DNA from: Symsagittifera roscoffensis
Taxonomy: Eukaryota > Xenacoelomorpha > Acoela > Convolutidae
Assembly: GCF_963678635.1 (NCBI RefSeq)
Contig: NC_087071.1
Coordinates: 43,695,095-43,759,094, forward strand
Direction of reading: 5' to 3'
Length of the DNA stretch: 64,000 bases
The translations under genes and the position numbers were made by a program. Of the stretch, positions 51,657-63,999 are shown piece after piece (within the stretch, counting starts at the first letter, position 1; the number at the start of each line of letters is the position of its first letter). The notes under the pieces were generated by a model. It was given only the letters and a program-made list of their open reading frames with translations, was not told the DNA's origin and searched no databases.

Positions 51657-52499
51657 ATGGCCGAAAAAAATCCAATAAATTACGTTGATTTATTGAAAAA
51701 TCTTCCCCCAGATTCCATTATTGACCCTAAATTAATTATTCCTATTATCAATAGCCTTTTGGCAAGAGTTGATTCTCTTGAAAATGTATTAAATGAAAGG
51801 ACCCAGGAAATAATAGACTTAAAAAACAATGTTTTTGATCTCGAAAAGCGAGTAAATTTTCAGGAAAGATATTCGAGCAAAGATTGCCTAATTTTTTCGA
51901 ATTTTGATATCAACCCATACTCCCCCAACCTGATTTCTGACATGTGCAACCTAGTTTACCATTACTTTGGTGGCTATGTATTATCACCGGGAGCTATCAA
52001 GGCATGTCATCCTCTTCCGACGCGCAAGGATTCTGGTAAGAATGTTCCAATCATTTTGAAATTTGTCTATTTTTCGGACAAAGATGAGATTTTCGGAAGG
52101 AGACGTATGTTATCTGGGCAGAAGGGCGTTCAGGGAAAAAGTTTATTCATAAATGAACGGTTGCCGAAATCAGATATGGAAATTAAAAGGAAATGCGATA
52201 ACATGAATCTTATTACAACGACACATAACTGCCAAGTGAAAGTTTTTTGCCAACGACCAAATGGCTCATTTTATTCCCAAAGTGTAAATAGTCTTGCTGG
52301 CGTGGAACAACTAGCTAAAATTGCAGCCAAAAAACAGATCAATCAAAGCCGGCCAAGACCTCACAACTATCCTCCAGCAGTTCAAAAAATCCTTCATTAC
52401 CGGGCGCCATACTGGTGCTCAACTAAATACCAATTCAACTCCTGGTATTTCGAGGAGATGGTCAGAGAGGAATTTATCGCCAGAAACATTGAATCTTGA
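51657..52499 (+). CDS. LINE ORF1 protein (RNA-binding, coiled coil)
   Basis: Start: ATG at 51657 in atcaaaatggcc, a good context; the upstream 22 codons begin with TTG and are ignored. The 280-residue product opens MAEKNPINYVDLLKNLPP and has a heptad-rich stretch at about residues 30-70 (LLARVDSLENVLNERTQEI). An RRM-like part of the L1-ORF1 type follows (SSKDCLIFSNF, then FLKFVYFSDKDEIFGRRRML), with a basic C-terminal tail. Such proteins trimerise and coat the LINE RNA. This ORF is intact although ORF2 is not. Confidence 0.7.
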   Translation: MAEKNPINYVDLLKNLPPDSIIDPKLIIPIINSLLARVDSLENVLNERTQEIIDLKNNVFDLEKRVNFQERYSSKDCLIFSNFDINPYSPNLISDMCNLVYHYFGGYVLSPGAIKACHPLPTRKDSGKNVPIILKFVYFSDKDEIFGRRRMLSGQKGVQGKSLFINERLPKSDMEIKRKCDNMNLITTTHNCQVKVFCQRPNGSFYSQSVNSLAGVEQLAKIAAKKQINQSRPRPHNYPPAVQKILHYRAPYWCSTKYQFNSWYFEEMVREEFIARNIES

Positions 52500-52624
52500 T
52501 AATCAGGCCTCGAAGAAATTAAATATTTAAAATGAATCAGAAGCGCTCAATATAGAAAAAACAGTAACAGAAGAAGCTAACAAATAAATTCAACCTACTT
52601 GATTGAAGTCCTATTTTTTTTGTA

Positions 52625-55463
52625 ATGGAGAGAAATGTAGAAGAACGTCAAATGGGCGACTTAAAAGACAGTTTTTTGTATTTTTTAAATATAAGGTCCC
52701 TCAGATGCCATCATGACCAACTCGTTGTAGATATTAATCAGTTAGAACAAAAACCTTTGATTATTGCGCTATGCGAAACCTGGCTCTGTGATAATGATTG
52801 TCTGAATCTCTATCATCTTGATGGCTACCATCCCTTAATTTCTAAACATCGGAAATATCAACGAGGTATGGGGTTTGCGTTTTATGTGCGCGACGATGTG
52901 AATTTTCAGTTAAACAATGTAGAGGTTAATTTCGAATGCATCAACAAATCCATCGTTTATAAATCAGTCAAGACAAATGTTTCCGTTGTCTATAAACCCC
53001 CACAGAGCAAAAATGAGGTTTTTTTGAATCACTTTGAGAATTACCTTCTGTACTTAAATACTTTGAAAACTAATTTTCTTGTTTGTGGAGATTTTAATAT
53101 CGACACTTTAGATTGCAAGCCAATTTCCAAATCTTATATTAATCTAATTAAAAGCTATGGTGCTGAAATTTTCAATAGAGATCCAACCCGCATTACTCCA
53201 ACATCGAGTAAATGTATTGATCATTTAATTGCTAATTTCGACGCCATGTAAAAACACTGGATTCAACCATTTCGGATCATTTTCCCGTAATTATATCTGG
53301 TTACGTGAATGTTGATCCGCAAGAAAAGCAAGATTACTGCTATAGAAATCTTGAAAATCTTTACCGTGACGATAATATCTATAAATATTTGTTCCTCTTA
53401 GAAAATAAATTGTCGAATTTTATAAGCTTAGTGATCCCAATGAAAAATTATGTCTCTTAGTTGAATCGATAGTTTCATCAGTTGATCGTTTTGCTCCCTT
53501 AGAAAAATCGAAATCACAAAAACAGTCATGGGTTACCGACTCAACCAAAAAGATCCTCAAAAACCGCGATCGGCTTTTCAATAAGTGGGTAAAAAATCCC
53601 ACTGAATTGAATAAATTGAAATATTCTCAAGCTAGAAACTTAGCAACCAAGGTAATAAGAAATGAAAAAAGAGTTTATTACGACAAAAAAGTTGGAATTG
53701 GTAGAAATTCGAAAACGCTGTTCCAGGCCTTTAATGAAATTTGCAAAGAAAACTCCAAAAACACGAGTTTTTTTGCTGCTGATGTTTTTAATGAATTTTT
53801 TGCCTCAATTGGCGAGAAACTGAGAAATCCTGAATTTGATTACAAACAAGCGTTGGGTTATGTAGATCGCATCGAAAAATCAATGGTGTTTTATGAAATT
53901 ACCCACAAGGAAATTGAAAATGCCATATATATGTTAAAAAATAAAGGTTCAAATGGTCATGATGGCATAAATAACAAAGTTATAAAATTATCGCTCCCTG
54001 TAATTTCTGTAAGACTTTGCAGCCTTTTCAACCAATGTGTTGAGAGTAGTTATTTTCCTCAAGGTTTAAAAGTTGCAAAAGTTATTCCTTTTTTTAAGGG
54101 AGGTTTAAAAGAATCTTTGGAAAATTATAGACCTATTAGTTTACTCAGTTCACTCAGCAAAATTTTCGAAAGGATAATATTCAGAAGAATGTATATTTTT
54201 GCTAACAAGCAGAAGATTCTTTATGAAAAGCAATTTGGATTTCAAAAGAAAAAGTCATGCGTGGACGCATTAATCGAATTCACCGAATTTATTAGAGAGG
54301 GATGGGACAAAAAATTGTTTGGTCAATCATGTCTTGTTGATCTCAAAAAAGCATTTGATACCATAAATCATGATCTTCTTTTGGCAAAATTGGAAAAATA
54401 CGGCTTTAGAGGCCGGATTTTTTGTCTTCTGAAAAATTACTTTACACACCGGTTTCAATTTGTTCAAACTGATAATAAAATATTTTCTAGTCGCTCTATG
54501 TCGTGTGGAGTACCGCAAGGGTCAGTTTTAGGTCCGTTTTTGTTTTTAATATATATAAATGATCTTCCGAAAATTGCTGAAGGATCTGAGGTTGTTCTGT
54601 TTGCTGATGATACTACAATATGCAATGCAGAAAAAAACTGTTGCGATAGCTTTGATAGTTCGTTAAATAAAGTGGATAGATGGTTCAGAACGAATGGACT
54701 TTGTGTCATTCCTGGTAAAACTCAAATAATAAAATTTGGTATTAACTTTTCAAAAGATTACTTTGCTTTTGGTACTACAGTTCAAATTACAAATGTGTGT
54801 AAATATTTAGGCATTTTTGTTGATAAGAAACTTACTTTCAAATTTCACATTGAACATGTGTGCAAAAAGTTAACTAAATTTTGTGGCATTGTCTGGAAAG
54901 CTAGGTATGTTTTTTTCTAAACAGCAGATGCTTCGCTTCTACAAAGCATATGTAAATCCTACAATCACTTATGGAATTTTAATATACGGCAGTACATCCC
55001 AATCTCACCTTACCGAGATAATGAAACTACAAAAAAAAACTTGAGAGCAATTTTTTTTAAAGGTAGATATGAATCAATTAAAGAAAATATGGACGAATAC
55101 AAGTTGCTTACTGTTTTTGATTTATACTTTTTTGAGATGTTTAAGTACTTGCTTATGGAATTGCGATCGGACAGAAAAAATGGTTTTCTGTCTCAGATTT
55201 ACTCCCAAAAAAGTGGACCATGTACCAGGAGCAAAGCGAAAGGCTTAATTAAAGTGGCAAAATTTTCTACTACCGCTAAACAGAGATCGCGTACAGTTAG
55301 AATTGTGCAGGCTTTTAACAATTTAAAACAAAATGACTTGATATCTGTTAATATACATGAAATGTCAGAAGTTAGTTGTTTGAGACTCTACAAACAATTT
55401 TTTCAAACTTACCTAAAAGACAATCAGGACCTCTACAAACTATTTTTCAATTTCAGCCCTTAA
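52625..55463 (+). pseudogene. LINE ORF2 (endonuclease and reverse transcriptase), frameshifted
   Basis: The first segment (ATG 52625 to stop near 53251) is an exo/endonuclease: FLNIRSLRCHHDQL, ALCETWL, and VCGDFNIDTLD. The frame then shifts (SDHFP reads in another frame at about 53280) and again near 53430. The reverse-transcriptase part runs 53607-54920: NYRPISLLS, DLKKAFDTINHDLL, GVPQGSVLGPFLFLIYINDL and the catalytic FADD. A shift in a T-run near 54915 and another in an A-run near 55035 lead into a C-terminal segment to 55463. With at least four frameshifts the copy cannot make a full ORF2 protein. Confidence 0.85.
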
Positions 55464-55600
55464 TTTAATTTGTTTGTTGAGTTGATGCTGGCTGTCTTCT
55501 CTTCACTCTCCAGGATATCCTACTCGATGAGCAGCACTGCTCTTTAGGATCTCCCTCCAGGCATAATATATTGCTTTTGGCGTTGTATATGTAGCTGGTA

Positions 55601-56534
55601 AAGTAATTCAAATTTCAAATTTCAGCCCATTTGAAAGCTCTTTCTTTCAACAAAAATGGTTTGCGTTGTGTAAAATGATATTGTTCTTTTGACCGACCAG
55701 ATTTTTCCTACACAAGTTGTTCTTCAATCAATCTTGTGGAAGGAAATGTCCAGTCTGTTGTGGAAAGCATCGGTTTTAACTCTGATATTACGTTTTACAT
55801 CGAAGTTTGTCGTTACGTCAGGTTGAGAATTTTTGATTTGAGTTTTTCAAAACAATGGTGTGTTAATTTTAGCATTTAAATGTTGATTTCTTTTTCAAAA
55901 AAGATTGCAAGGGACTCATTTAGGATGCTAATTTTGAAACAAATTTCATGAATTGAAAATTCGACCCAAACTATGAAAAAATTTTTGAATTCCGAGGAAT
56001 CATTGTAGAGTTAATTGCAGTGATTTTATCTTCGGATGGGATCCCACGTGTTTCAGAATTTTCAAAACTTAACCCTTAATTTTTTTTTAAAGAATTTATA
56101 TATCTTGGCCTTTTTACAGTAAAAATCTTTTTATGGGGAGTTCAAAAATATTCTGAATTAGTAAAACATACTTCCTCTTTGGAGTTATTGAACAAAATAG
56201 ATCTGACGTGATTTACCAGTTCGTGTATGTTTGGCATCTAGTGCTTATTCTTAAATATCCGTTTATTGTTTTTTTCCGAGTCTCACTCGAGTTTGATTTA
56301 CGTGCCTTTCTTGCAAGTAGTAAAAACTGATTTTATAAACCTACCTTCGACTTTCTAGTTTTTGTGGTGTTCGCTAGATTTTTATCATCCAAATTTTATA
56401 TTAATGGGGTTACAAGATAGAATGGTACACTTCTGCTCTTTAATTAAATGAGTTTCTAAAAGTGATTCAATTTGTGCTTCGTTTTGTTGGAAAATTGAAT
56501 CTGTCTCTTCCTCGAATAAACCAATGTCATAAAC
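55601..56534. other. AT-rich intronic DNA
   Basis: Nothing is recognised between the LINE end and the next dispersed repeat. Confidence 0.45.
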
Positions 56535-57040
56535 AAACAAGACTGCTCGTATCAGGGCGAAGCCCTGAATGTTCCGACTGCCTTTTAAGGTCTATGGAGC
56601 ATTAAAAAGATGAAAAATTTCAAAATAATAAAAAAAAATTGAAAAAATTTGAGATTTTATGTAAAAACATCCCCCCACACGTCATAATAAGTACACCTAT
56701 TAACAAAGCGTGCGCCTATTAACAGAGCGTGCGCCTATTAGATTGTGCGCCTATTAACAAATCACTTATGGCAAATAAGTTTCCTTGAACCAATTTGGAA
56801 CGATTTCTAAGACGGATTAAATCTCGCTTACGCGTTAACAGCGCGAAATTTATCGCGCGTTAATTGTCCCAAATTGGCCAAAATGGCAATCTTTAAACCC
56901 CCATAACTTTACGAAAAATGATCACAGGTGAAATATCTTTTCAAATTCAAGCTCAGGACAACAAAAGCTTTCGAATGATATAAAAAAATTGCGTCAAAAA
57001 CGGCTAGTTTAAAAGTCGAAATTTGTCTGAAGAAAAAAGT
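56535..57040 (+). repeat. Dispersed repeat family, copy F
   Basis: The copy begins gactgctcgtatcagggcg with the hairpin cagggcgaagccctg. It continues through cgcgcgttaattgtcccaa and aaaaatgatcacaggtgaaa, and ends near tcgaaatttgtctgaag. The phrase gtgcgcctattaaca is locally triplicated at about 56705-56765. Confidence 0.8.
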
Positions 57041-57880
57041 TCTTTTTTGCTTGGCGTTTTTTTCAACGAACTTTTATTTCTGTTCTAGATTTCTAGCTAG
57101 ACGTTCAGTTCTTGCTGTAGTTGATTTATTGTGTTGTTCCTCTTCTATCTGTTAGAAATTCAGATTTCAACAATTTCAACGAAATCAAAAAGGTTTTCTT
57201 TTTTGATGTTTTCTCTAGTTTTCAGTGCTAGTTGAAACATTTCCATCCGTTTTTCTCATGGAGTTGAGGGGTCAATCGTGTGATTTGCGATAATGGGGGG
57301 ATTCCCTCTCATGCCAGATTTGTCAATGTATGACTGCACCATAATAAAATGCTCTTTCGAACTACCCAGTCTAAACTTAGAATAAAAAGTAAAGAACACA
57401 CTTCAACTAAACAGTAGTCAAGGTAAGACAATACCTGCTTAACGAATAGATTGAAAAATTATAATGTGACCATCATAAAAGATTCAAACCACTTTTAACT
57501 AACTTGGGTGCAAATATTATTTGCTCTACTCCAACGAAGAATTTGTTACTTTGTTTCGGAGGAGTGAATTCACCAGACTCAATCAGCACCCTGGAAGCTA
57601 AAAAACAACATGATCTCAATTTATTTTTGCAAACTTAATTACAGTTCATTATACTGAATAAGTAGAAACTTTTTTAACTTGACCGTTATTTTGCTTTTTT
57701 TAAGTTAGATTGATGGATCAGATAAATTTTTTATTGACCTGGATTGTCTTACCAGCATTTTTTTTCCATTTAATTTTCGTTCAGATTCAATAGCTGGAAA
57801 CCATACTGCAAGTATTAAGATCACTTTGGCATCAACTTTAACTGTCATATATGTATCAAGCAAGTATGATGATTGTCTAC
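57041..57880. other. AT-rich intronic DNA
   Basis: No feature is recognised here. Confidence 0.4.
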
Positions 57881-58048
57881 TTTAAGCGCCTCAAGCTGGT
57901 AGATTTCAAATGAAAAAAAGCATTATTTATTATTAAAAAAATCGTTTCATGCAAAATGAGATCATTTTTGTTCGACCAACCAAGGTGGGGAGATACTTTG
58001 TATTCGGGCGTGTTTTCCCTCACAAATTCAGGTATCACACATGAGTAT
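57881..58048 (-). CDS. Possible exon with the Asp region of the protease homologue
   Basis: After an acceptor (ATGATCCCCTCAG) the frame reads YSCVIPEFVRENTPEYKV, then SPHLGWSNKNDLILHETIF. NKNDLILHE aligns with the NDIALL segment that carries the catalytic Asp of trypsin-like enzymes. It lies between the N- and C-terminal exons in the right order and strand. The donor (AAA|GTAGAC) is weak and the phases do not match the neighbouring exons, so another exon must intervene or the boundaries are wrong. Confidence 0.3.
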
Positions 58049-60873
58049 CTGAGGGGATCATAGAGATTCCACATAATACTTACGCTCTTTTGGAACAAAT
58101 AACATATCAAAAAAATATGTTTGAGAAATCCATCAGGTTTCACATAACATAAGACAATCAGCGCCTGATTCAAAAATTTTGATAAAAAAACCGCATAAAA
58201 ATCGATTGAGACTTCTAAAAAAGAAGCAACTTCGTTAAAAAAATTCTGTAAAAAAATATTGATAAATCAATAAAGGTATGAAAGATTAGCAAACACTTTA
58301 AAGATATTGCTGGCAGACATCGAGGTAAAATCATTTCCATCAAATATCAAATAGAGAAACGGTTACTTATCATGCAGCTTTTGTAGATGAGTTTAATTTT
58401 TTTTTCTAACAAAACTAAACTGGCAATTAAATATCTAAATCCTAGTGGCCTTGTATCCTCAAAAAAGCGTGTTTTTTGTATTTTTATCTTTTGAAAAAAC
58501 GTATTTTTGTAGGCAAAAAATATCCGGGCTACAGAATTTTAAATTAACAATTTTAATGAAGCTAAGCAAAACAGAAAAATAAGAAACTAATCGACTTGTT
58601 AAAGCAAGCCGGTCAGCAATTGTCCCCATTGTGAAAAAATTCTCATCATTCTTGTATAAAAAAAACTGGGTCCTTCATCTCAGCAGTTACCTGTCTCCCG
58701 CTCTATAAAGAAGGGCCGAGAGTCTATCTATGCAAGAAGCTAGTTTACTATTTTTACGCGTATGTAAAGTTTTCGCATCACACCTCATACAAAAAACGAC
58801 ATTGATTAGTAGAACTTTGTAATTTGAAGAACTTTTATTTGCAGTTGTTATGAATCTGGTCTGAACATTCTGTGCTACTTGCACAGCAATCGTCTATCCT
58901 TCTTTTGAAATTGCAGTCTTTTGCTATGTTTAAAAAACTTTTTGATGGTAACCTTTACAAAAACTCGATACCAATTTTGCCAAGAAAGTGCCCAATATAT
59001 AGCTTTCAAAAATAGTTTACGTTTAGAAAATTGTTTTTTCAGCCTAAATGAATGAACAAATTATTAAGTTACTGCCACTTTACTCTGTCAAAATTAGACG
59101 AAAACCCACGAACTTCAAACCCGTTTTTCTTGACACTGCGATTTTTTCGAAATTTTTCAATGTCGTTCGTATCACGACTAAAAGATTTTTAATATGATAT
59201 ATCACTCAACTCAATCCAATTATTATTTGTGGTACCTGACTTTGCGCGAAAAACAAAAAAAACTAAAACACACTTGACTACAAATTTCCTCTGCCTTTTT
59301 TCAAATGGTCGGAACAATGAGAACATTGGGACTACTTAAAAAGGTCTCAAATGAAATTCTTATTGAATAATGTAGAAACATCAGGAAATTTAGCTTACTG
59401 CAATTTAGCTTAAGCACTATGCAATTAAGCTTCAAAAAGAGCAATAAATTCTGCATCTTGGTTGGAAAAAAATATATACGCTTCGTAGCACACTCAACTT
59501 AGCTGAAAAAAAGACTAGTAAAATTTGATATCAATGTTGGATGAAAATAGCAATTCTGCCGTCTCAAAAAAGGTTTCAATTTCCAACTCTATAAATAGTG
59601 ATTCAAGTAGTTTGTAAAAAACCCTCCAAAGGATTTTTTTTTCGAATTTTATCGGTATTCAGATCTAAAGTCGTTCTGTTTAGACATTACATTCATTGTA
59701 GTTGATTAGTACGAAAAATTCAGTTCCTTCGCAATATTATCGCCAACTAATGAGCAGGCTATAAAAATATGCAAACGCAAGAAGATCACTGTGCAAAAGA
59801 CCGAAAATGCTGCGACTAGTCCCTTCGTCAAAAAAAACTCTTGTTTGTTACCGAAAATGTTTAAAAGGAAATGAAAAAACTTTTCGAAAGTAAGTTTTAT
59901 CTGCAGCTTGTATCATTTTGCTGACTTTCACTTTCGGTGGTCGAATGATTACACAGAGACGAAGTCGAGCTTCGCACCATTTGCTAATGAAACTCATTTG
60001 AAAAACTTTCGAGAAAGACAACTGCCGATCTTAGAATAGCATTTGAACAAAAATAACAACTCGGTAAGTAAGCCAACAAAGCTAAATTATACGACCATTG
60101 CGCCGAAAAAAATATCCTTTTAACCTAGCATGAAAAAAATTGATCCCCCTAGCATAAAAATGAAGGTTACACGCCGCCTTCCACCAACAAATTTTTTGTT
60201 CAATAAATGAGATAAAAATAGACTATTAGGCCAATATAACATACGATTTAAGCTGAATAAACCTTTACATAAGAAATAAAAATTTTACTAAAGAGCTGTA
60301 CCAAAACGTAGTTAGTACTTGTGCAACCGAAATAAAATACAAATTTCAATGAGAACGGGTATTTAAAATACAAACATGCTCAAAAAAGATGTAAAATGTC
60401 AACAGAATCCTCCTGTGCGATTTCTCCAAGAGATAATCCATTGAACAAAGTTCACGAGAAATAATTCTTTGTATTCAATTCAATCAAAAACTTACTCTAC
60501 CTTGGGTATGCTATTTCTGAGGGGGAAATGTTCTGAGAAAAGCAAAAAAAAATCATTTAGACATTTTCCAGTTCTCAGACACGAGATTTGAAGATTAAAA
60601 GTGATAACTAAAAAAATCGTCATTCAAATCGAAAGCTGCATCAGCTTTATTGTTTAGTGTATGCTGTTATTCGAGTTAGTTACATGCAACCGCAAAAGCT
60701 GCAGAAGTCCGCCACAGTTAATAGCATTCTCGAAATCTTTACAGATCGATCCCAAGCATCTGTTTGACAAACTCCTAAATTACTACTCATTTGAGACGCC
60801 TAAAACAGGCTAGGTACTACTCTTATGGCGCTCTCCCAAGTGATGATTCTGTAAAAGAATTCCTTATTCATTA
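58049..60873. other. AT-rich intron-like DNA
   Basis: No element or exon is recognised. Poly-A and poly-T tracts are frequent. Confidence 0.4.
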
Positions 60874-61583
60874 CGAGGCCTAACTGTGCATTTTGTGAAG
60901 TGTAAGGGGATTCCGCAACAAGGACACTCCCTTTGTTCTTCTTTTTTTTACTTTCCTTTGATCGTTCCGACAAAATTTTAACATGTTTAAAGACTTTTCT
61001 ATGGAATCCAGGAACATGCAGACACAAAATTGTGCGCCTATCCAGTGCACAGTTTGGCCTCGTAATGTTTCCAAACTCGTGTAATGACCTCACTTGGAAA
61101 CCATTTTTATTACTAACTGAAGCCTTGTTCCGTCCTTACCGTTGCCTTCAAATACACATCTGGCAGCAGTTATGACCCACAGGGGGTCGATTATTGCCCC
61201 GCCACAAGTCAAATCCACCGCAGTCGCCACACGCACATAGAACAATCTAGGTTTGCTATCCAATCCATTCACAATTGTCGATATTGGTTTATAACTTAGT
61301 TTTTCCGTTTTTCCATCACCAGAATTCGATACTTTTCCATGAGTTGAGTAAGAAAAAAGCATCAAAAAAGTTAATGTGAAATGGAAAATCATTAAATTGG
61401 TTCTTTTGAAGTAAATTACAGGCCTCATTTTTATATCAATCAAACTATTAATAAAGTTAAGCCAACAACGACCTTTCTACTCAGGCTATTTAACCGAACA
61501 ACATTTCATTCACATTTGAATGTCAATTTCAATGGATTGCTTGGTTTGCGAAATCAAACATTTGTTTCCAAGGACAATTCAAC
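60874..61583 (-). repeat. Second arm of the long-distance inverted duplication
   Basis: This is the reverse complement of 15936-16652 with scattered substitutions and small indels. It includes promoter-proximal sequence, the first protease-homologue exon and part of its first intron. Confidence 0.85.
61140..61428 (-). CDS. First exon of the serine-protease homologue (paralogue 2)
   Basis: The ATG at 61428 (sense tataaaaATGAGG) opens a signal peptide with core FHFTLTFLMLFSYS. Then come STIVNGLDSK, LTCGGAIIDPLWVITAARC and VFEGNG, with a consensus donor GGCAACG|GTAAGG ending the exon at 61140 in phase 1. The catalytic His is Arg, as in the paralogue at 16089, so the loss predates the duplication. 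Downstream exons in the same direction are proposed at 57881-58048 (weak), 49132-49292 and 45286-45468, giving a gene spread over 16 kb. The product would be a secreted, catalytically dead trypsin-fold protein. Confidence 0.65.
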
Positions 61584-62793
61584 TCTCTCGGTAGATCTCA
61601 CTTTCATACCGGTAACAATTCAACTCATTGAGTAAAAATGGCTCACAAGAAAAATTCAATGTTTTACTTATAGGCGAACCTGAGCTTCGCACCACTTCCG
61701 TTATAAAACAAGAAAGCCGCTAAGTAAGAATGGAAAAAAAACAATCTAAGAAATAGAAAAAAAACTAGATCTATCAAAAAAAATAAGGTTAGTTTTCAAA
61801 TTTAAAAAAAAACATGCCAAGACAATGGAATGTGAAATAAGCATCAGACGAAAAAATAACAAACGGTAACAAAGACAAAAAATACCTTCGAGGAAACACT
61901 ATATGCCAAAAAAAAATCAACAAGACTGAAGTTAATAAGTCACCCTCGCCTTCAAAACACAGACACGCGCATAAATTTTTTTCGCTCGTCGAAAGGCCTA
62001 ATATGGCCATTAAACCGATAAAGTCGAAAAAGGAAAAAAAGCCGAAAAAATGTTGTCACGAAAAATTTGGACTAAAATTTCTATTAAGATTTTTAGCATC
62101 TTGTGCGATCCAGAGGTGAGCATAAAAACTGTGTTTTCCTTGAAACGAATCGATATTAGGTCATTAAGCCAATATAAAACGGCCGAAATCATTTGAGCAG
62201 AATGAAGTTTACTAAAATTACAAGCATCGGATGTAAATCAGAACACTTAAAGAAACTAAAATAAACAAAAAGCTAAAAAAAAAAACAATTCTACAACATG
62301 ACAACTAAAACGACAAAACATAAGCAGAGAAATAATGATCAGACAATTTTTTTGTAAACGGAAAAATTCCCATCTGAAAAAAAAGGTTCTGTCAAATTCG
62401 AAGCCAGCACCTTTGCCATCCCAGGCGTATTCGTTACCTTCAGACCAATTGTGCCGGAGACACAAAAAATTAGAATGAACTAAAAACTGAACCTAAATTT
62501 ACGATTTCTAATTTTGACCATTCTGTACCAAGTTAATTATGGGAAAAAAGTCTAGTACCTGATTGCAATACCCATTTAGAAGATTTCGAATTCAATCTTA
62601 CCAAAGTCGAAGATGCAAACTGCATCCACGGCTTTGAAAACTTAACACTAAAAAAAATCTTTTGTAGTTTTATATTTAAATTTGTGAATGCCTAATTCAA
62701 AAAGAAATTTTTGAACACTCAATTGATAAATTGGCAGATAATCAACTCAACAAATCCAAAACAACAAGTTACTTTAATTAATACACGCATATA
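61584..62793. other. Intergenic DNA between Nup107 and the protease homologue
   Basis: This includes the 3' flank of the nucleoporin gene, with ATTAAA (sense) near 62775 as a possible polyadenylation signal, and the 5' flank of the protease homologue. No exon is recognised. The short hydrophobic frames here are poly-T artefacts. Confidence 0.45.
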
Positions 62794-63999
62794 TTAATGA
62801 CTGATCAAAACATCTTCTATTATATCGACATCAAGCACAACTTCGTTCACAATTTCCAGAGTTTCAGGGCTGAAAAGTTCGATCAATTTATTCTCTTCGC
62901 TCATCAAGCAAACCATCAAACTTTGCACAATGCTGAACAGATTGTGATCTTTCAACAATTTTAGCGACTTTATAACTATATCCGGAATTGCAATTGAACG
63001 AACGAGTTGAATTTGTCTTGTTCGCATGTCCGTAAAGTATGAGTCGTTAGTCCGTTCTAAGTCAAATTCATCCAAAAGCCATCCTTTCTCCAAACTCAAA
63101 GTCTGGTAAACTTTTTCAATAACCGCAATAAGATCTCTTGTTGTTTCGTGGTCTATATTTAAACTAATTTCTCCGTTTTCAAGGGTACTGCGATTGAAAG
63201 CGTTTCTAATTTGATCCAAATCGAGGATCATAAGCGCAACATTTCTTAAGTCGAGAAACTCGTGCAGAATATTTGACTCCCGATTGGGCAGTTCAACCAC
63301 TGATTGGACAGACATAGAGACATTTTTGTAAAATGCAAGAGTTTCTTCTATTATCGATCTCGGAACTTCCGACAGCAATTTATGGGCCGCTTGGTATCTT
63401 TTCATTCCAAGAAATTTTCTACCAAGAGAGTTCACGGCGCATAAAAATTCAATCGGGTTTTCGGAACCCTTTCGAAGTTTCAGCGTCGAATCAATGAGTA
63501 ATACCTCTTCGTTATTTATTTCTTCAACTTCGTTTTCTTGAGGATGATAATTGCCTTGATAGTGCTCTATTAATTGCTTTCGTATCGCACAAGTATCGAA
63601 ACCATCTTTTTCAAGCTCATTAAGAAAACTATTATGAGTTGCTAGTTTCGAATTTACGAGCAACTTAAGACATACACTTTCAGGGTCGGCTGTATATTTC
63701 AAAAATGGCATAATTGTCATGAACTGAGATGACGTCACTAAAAAGGCGCCTAAATTAGTCACAAACCGATCAATTGTATCTTCAAGTGAAGTGCTGAACA
63801 ACTGCGATACCACAATGCAGAAGGTAGCACTAAACCGATTCCAAAGAAGAGACATAGATTCTTCAGAGCATTCTAGATTCTCTAGTTTTGCAACAAGAGA
63901 AGTATCCAAACTATTTAAGATTACACAAGCTTGCAAACCACGGAAAAATGACCTCAATTCATGTTTTTCCCGTGTTTCCTCGACAGCATCAACTTTCAT
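62794..63999 (-). CDS. Nup107: Nucleoporin Nup107, C-terminal part (cut by window edge)
   Basis: A single open frame of 401 codons ends at TAA 62796-62794; the ATG at the window edge is probably internal. It is alpha-helical throughout, as expected of the Nup107 solenoid, a member of the Y-complex scaffold of the nuclear pore. Recognisable family features in order are: the mid-domain helices (residues about 130-160), GSENPIEFLCAVNSLGRKFL followed by KRYQAAHKLLSEVPRSIIEET (about 180-225), and the C-terminal block EKGWLLDEFDLERTN with MRTRQIQLVRSIAIPDIV (about 308-345). The last block corresponds to the family's GGW-V and LRKLCLP-like segment that binds Nup133. Vertebrate proteins are about 925 residues, so roughly the N-terminal half lies outside the window. 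It is a housekeeping gene, expected single copy. Confidence 0.88.
   Translation of the reverse strand: MKVDAVEETREKHELRSFFRGLQACVILNSLDTSLVAKLENLECSEESMSLLWNRFSATFCIVVSQLFSTSLEDTIDRFVTNLGAFLVTSSQFMTIMPFLKYTADPESVCLKLLVNSKLATHNSFLNELEKDGFDTCAIRKQLIEHYQGNYHPQENEVEEINNEEVLLIDSTLKLRKGSENPIEFLCAVNSLGRKFLGMKRYQAAHKLLSEVPRSIIEETLAFYKNVSMSVQSVVELPNRESNILHEFLDLRNVALMILDLDQIRNAFNRSTLENGEISLNIDHETTRDLIAVIEKVYQTLSLEKGWLLDEFDLERTNDSYFTDMRTRQIQLVRSIAIPDIVIKSLKLLKDHNLFSIVQSLMVCLMSEENKLIELFSPETLEIVNEVVLDVDIIEDVLISH

Larger units (their letters stand above)
51590..55600 (+). mobile_element. Decayed LINE (CR1/L2/Jockey-like) with ORF1 and broken ORF2
   Basis: ORF1 (280 aa) is followed by an endonuclease-reverse transcriptase ORF2 interrupted by several frameshifts. 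The 3' end is not marked by a clear poly-A or microsatellite; about 55600 is a guess. It lies within the introns of the minus-strand protease homologue in opposite orientation. The apurinic-type endonuclease plus the RT motifs place it in the non-LTR CR1/L2/Jockey group, with no finer assignment. Confidence 0.85.

Noticed and set aside
52625-55463. LINE as an active element
   Set aside because: ORF2 has at least four frameshifts, and no clear 3' tail or target duplication was found.
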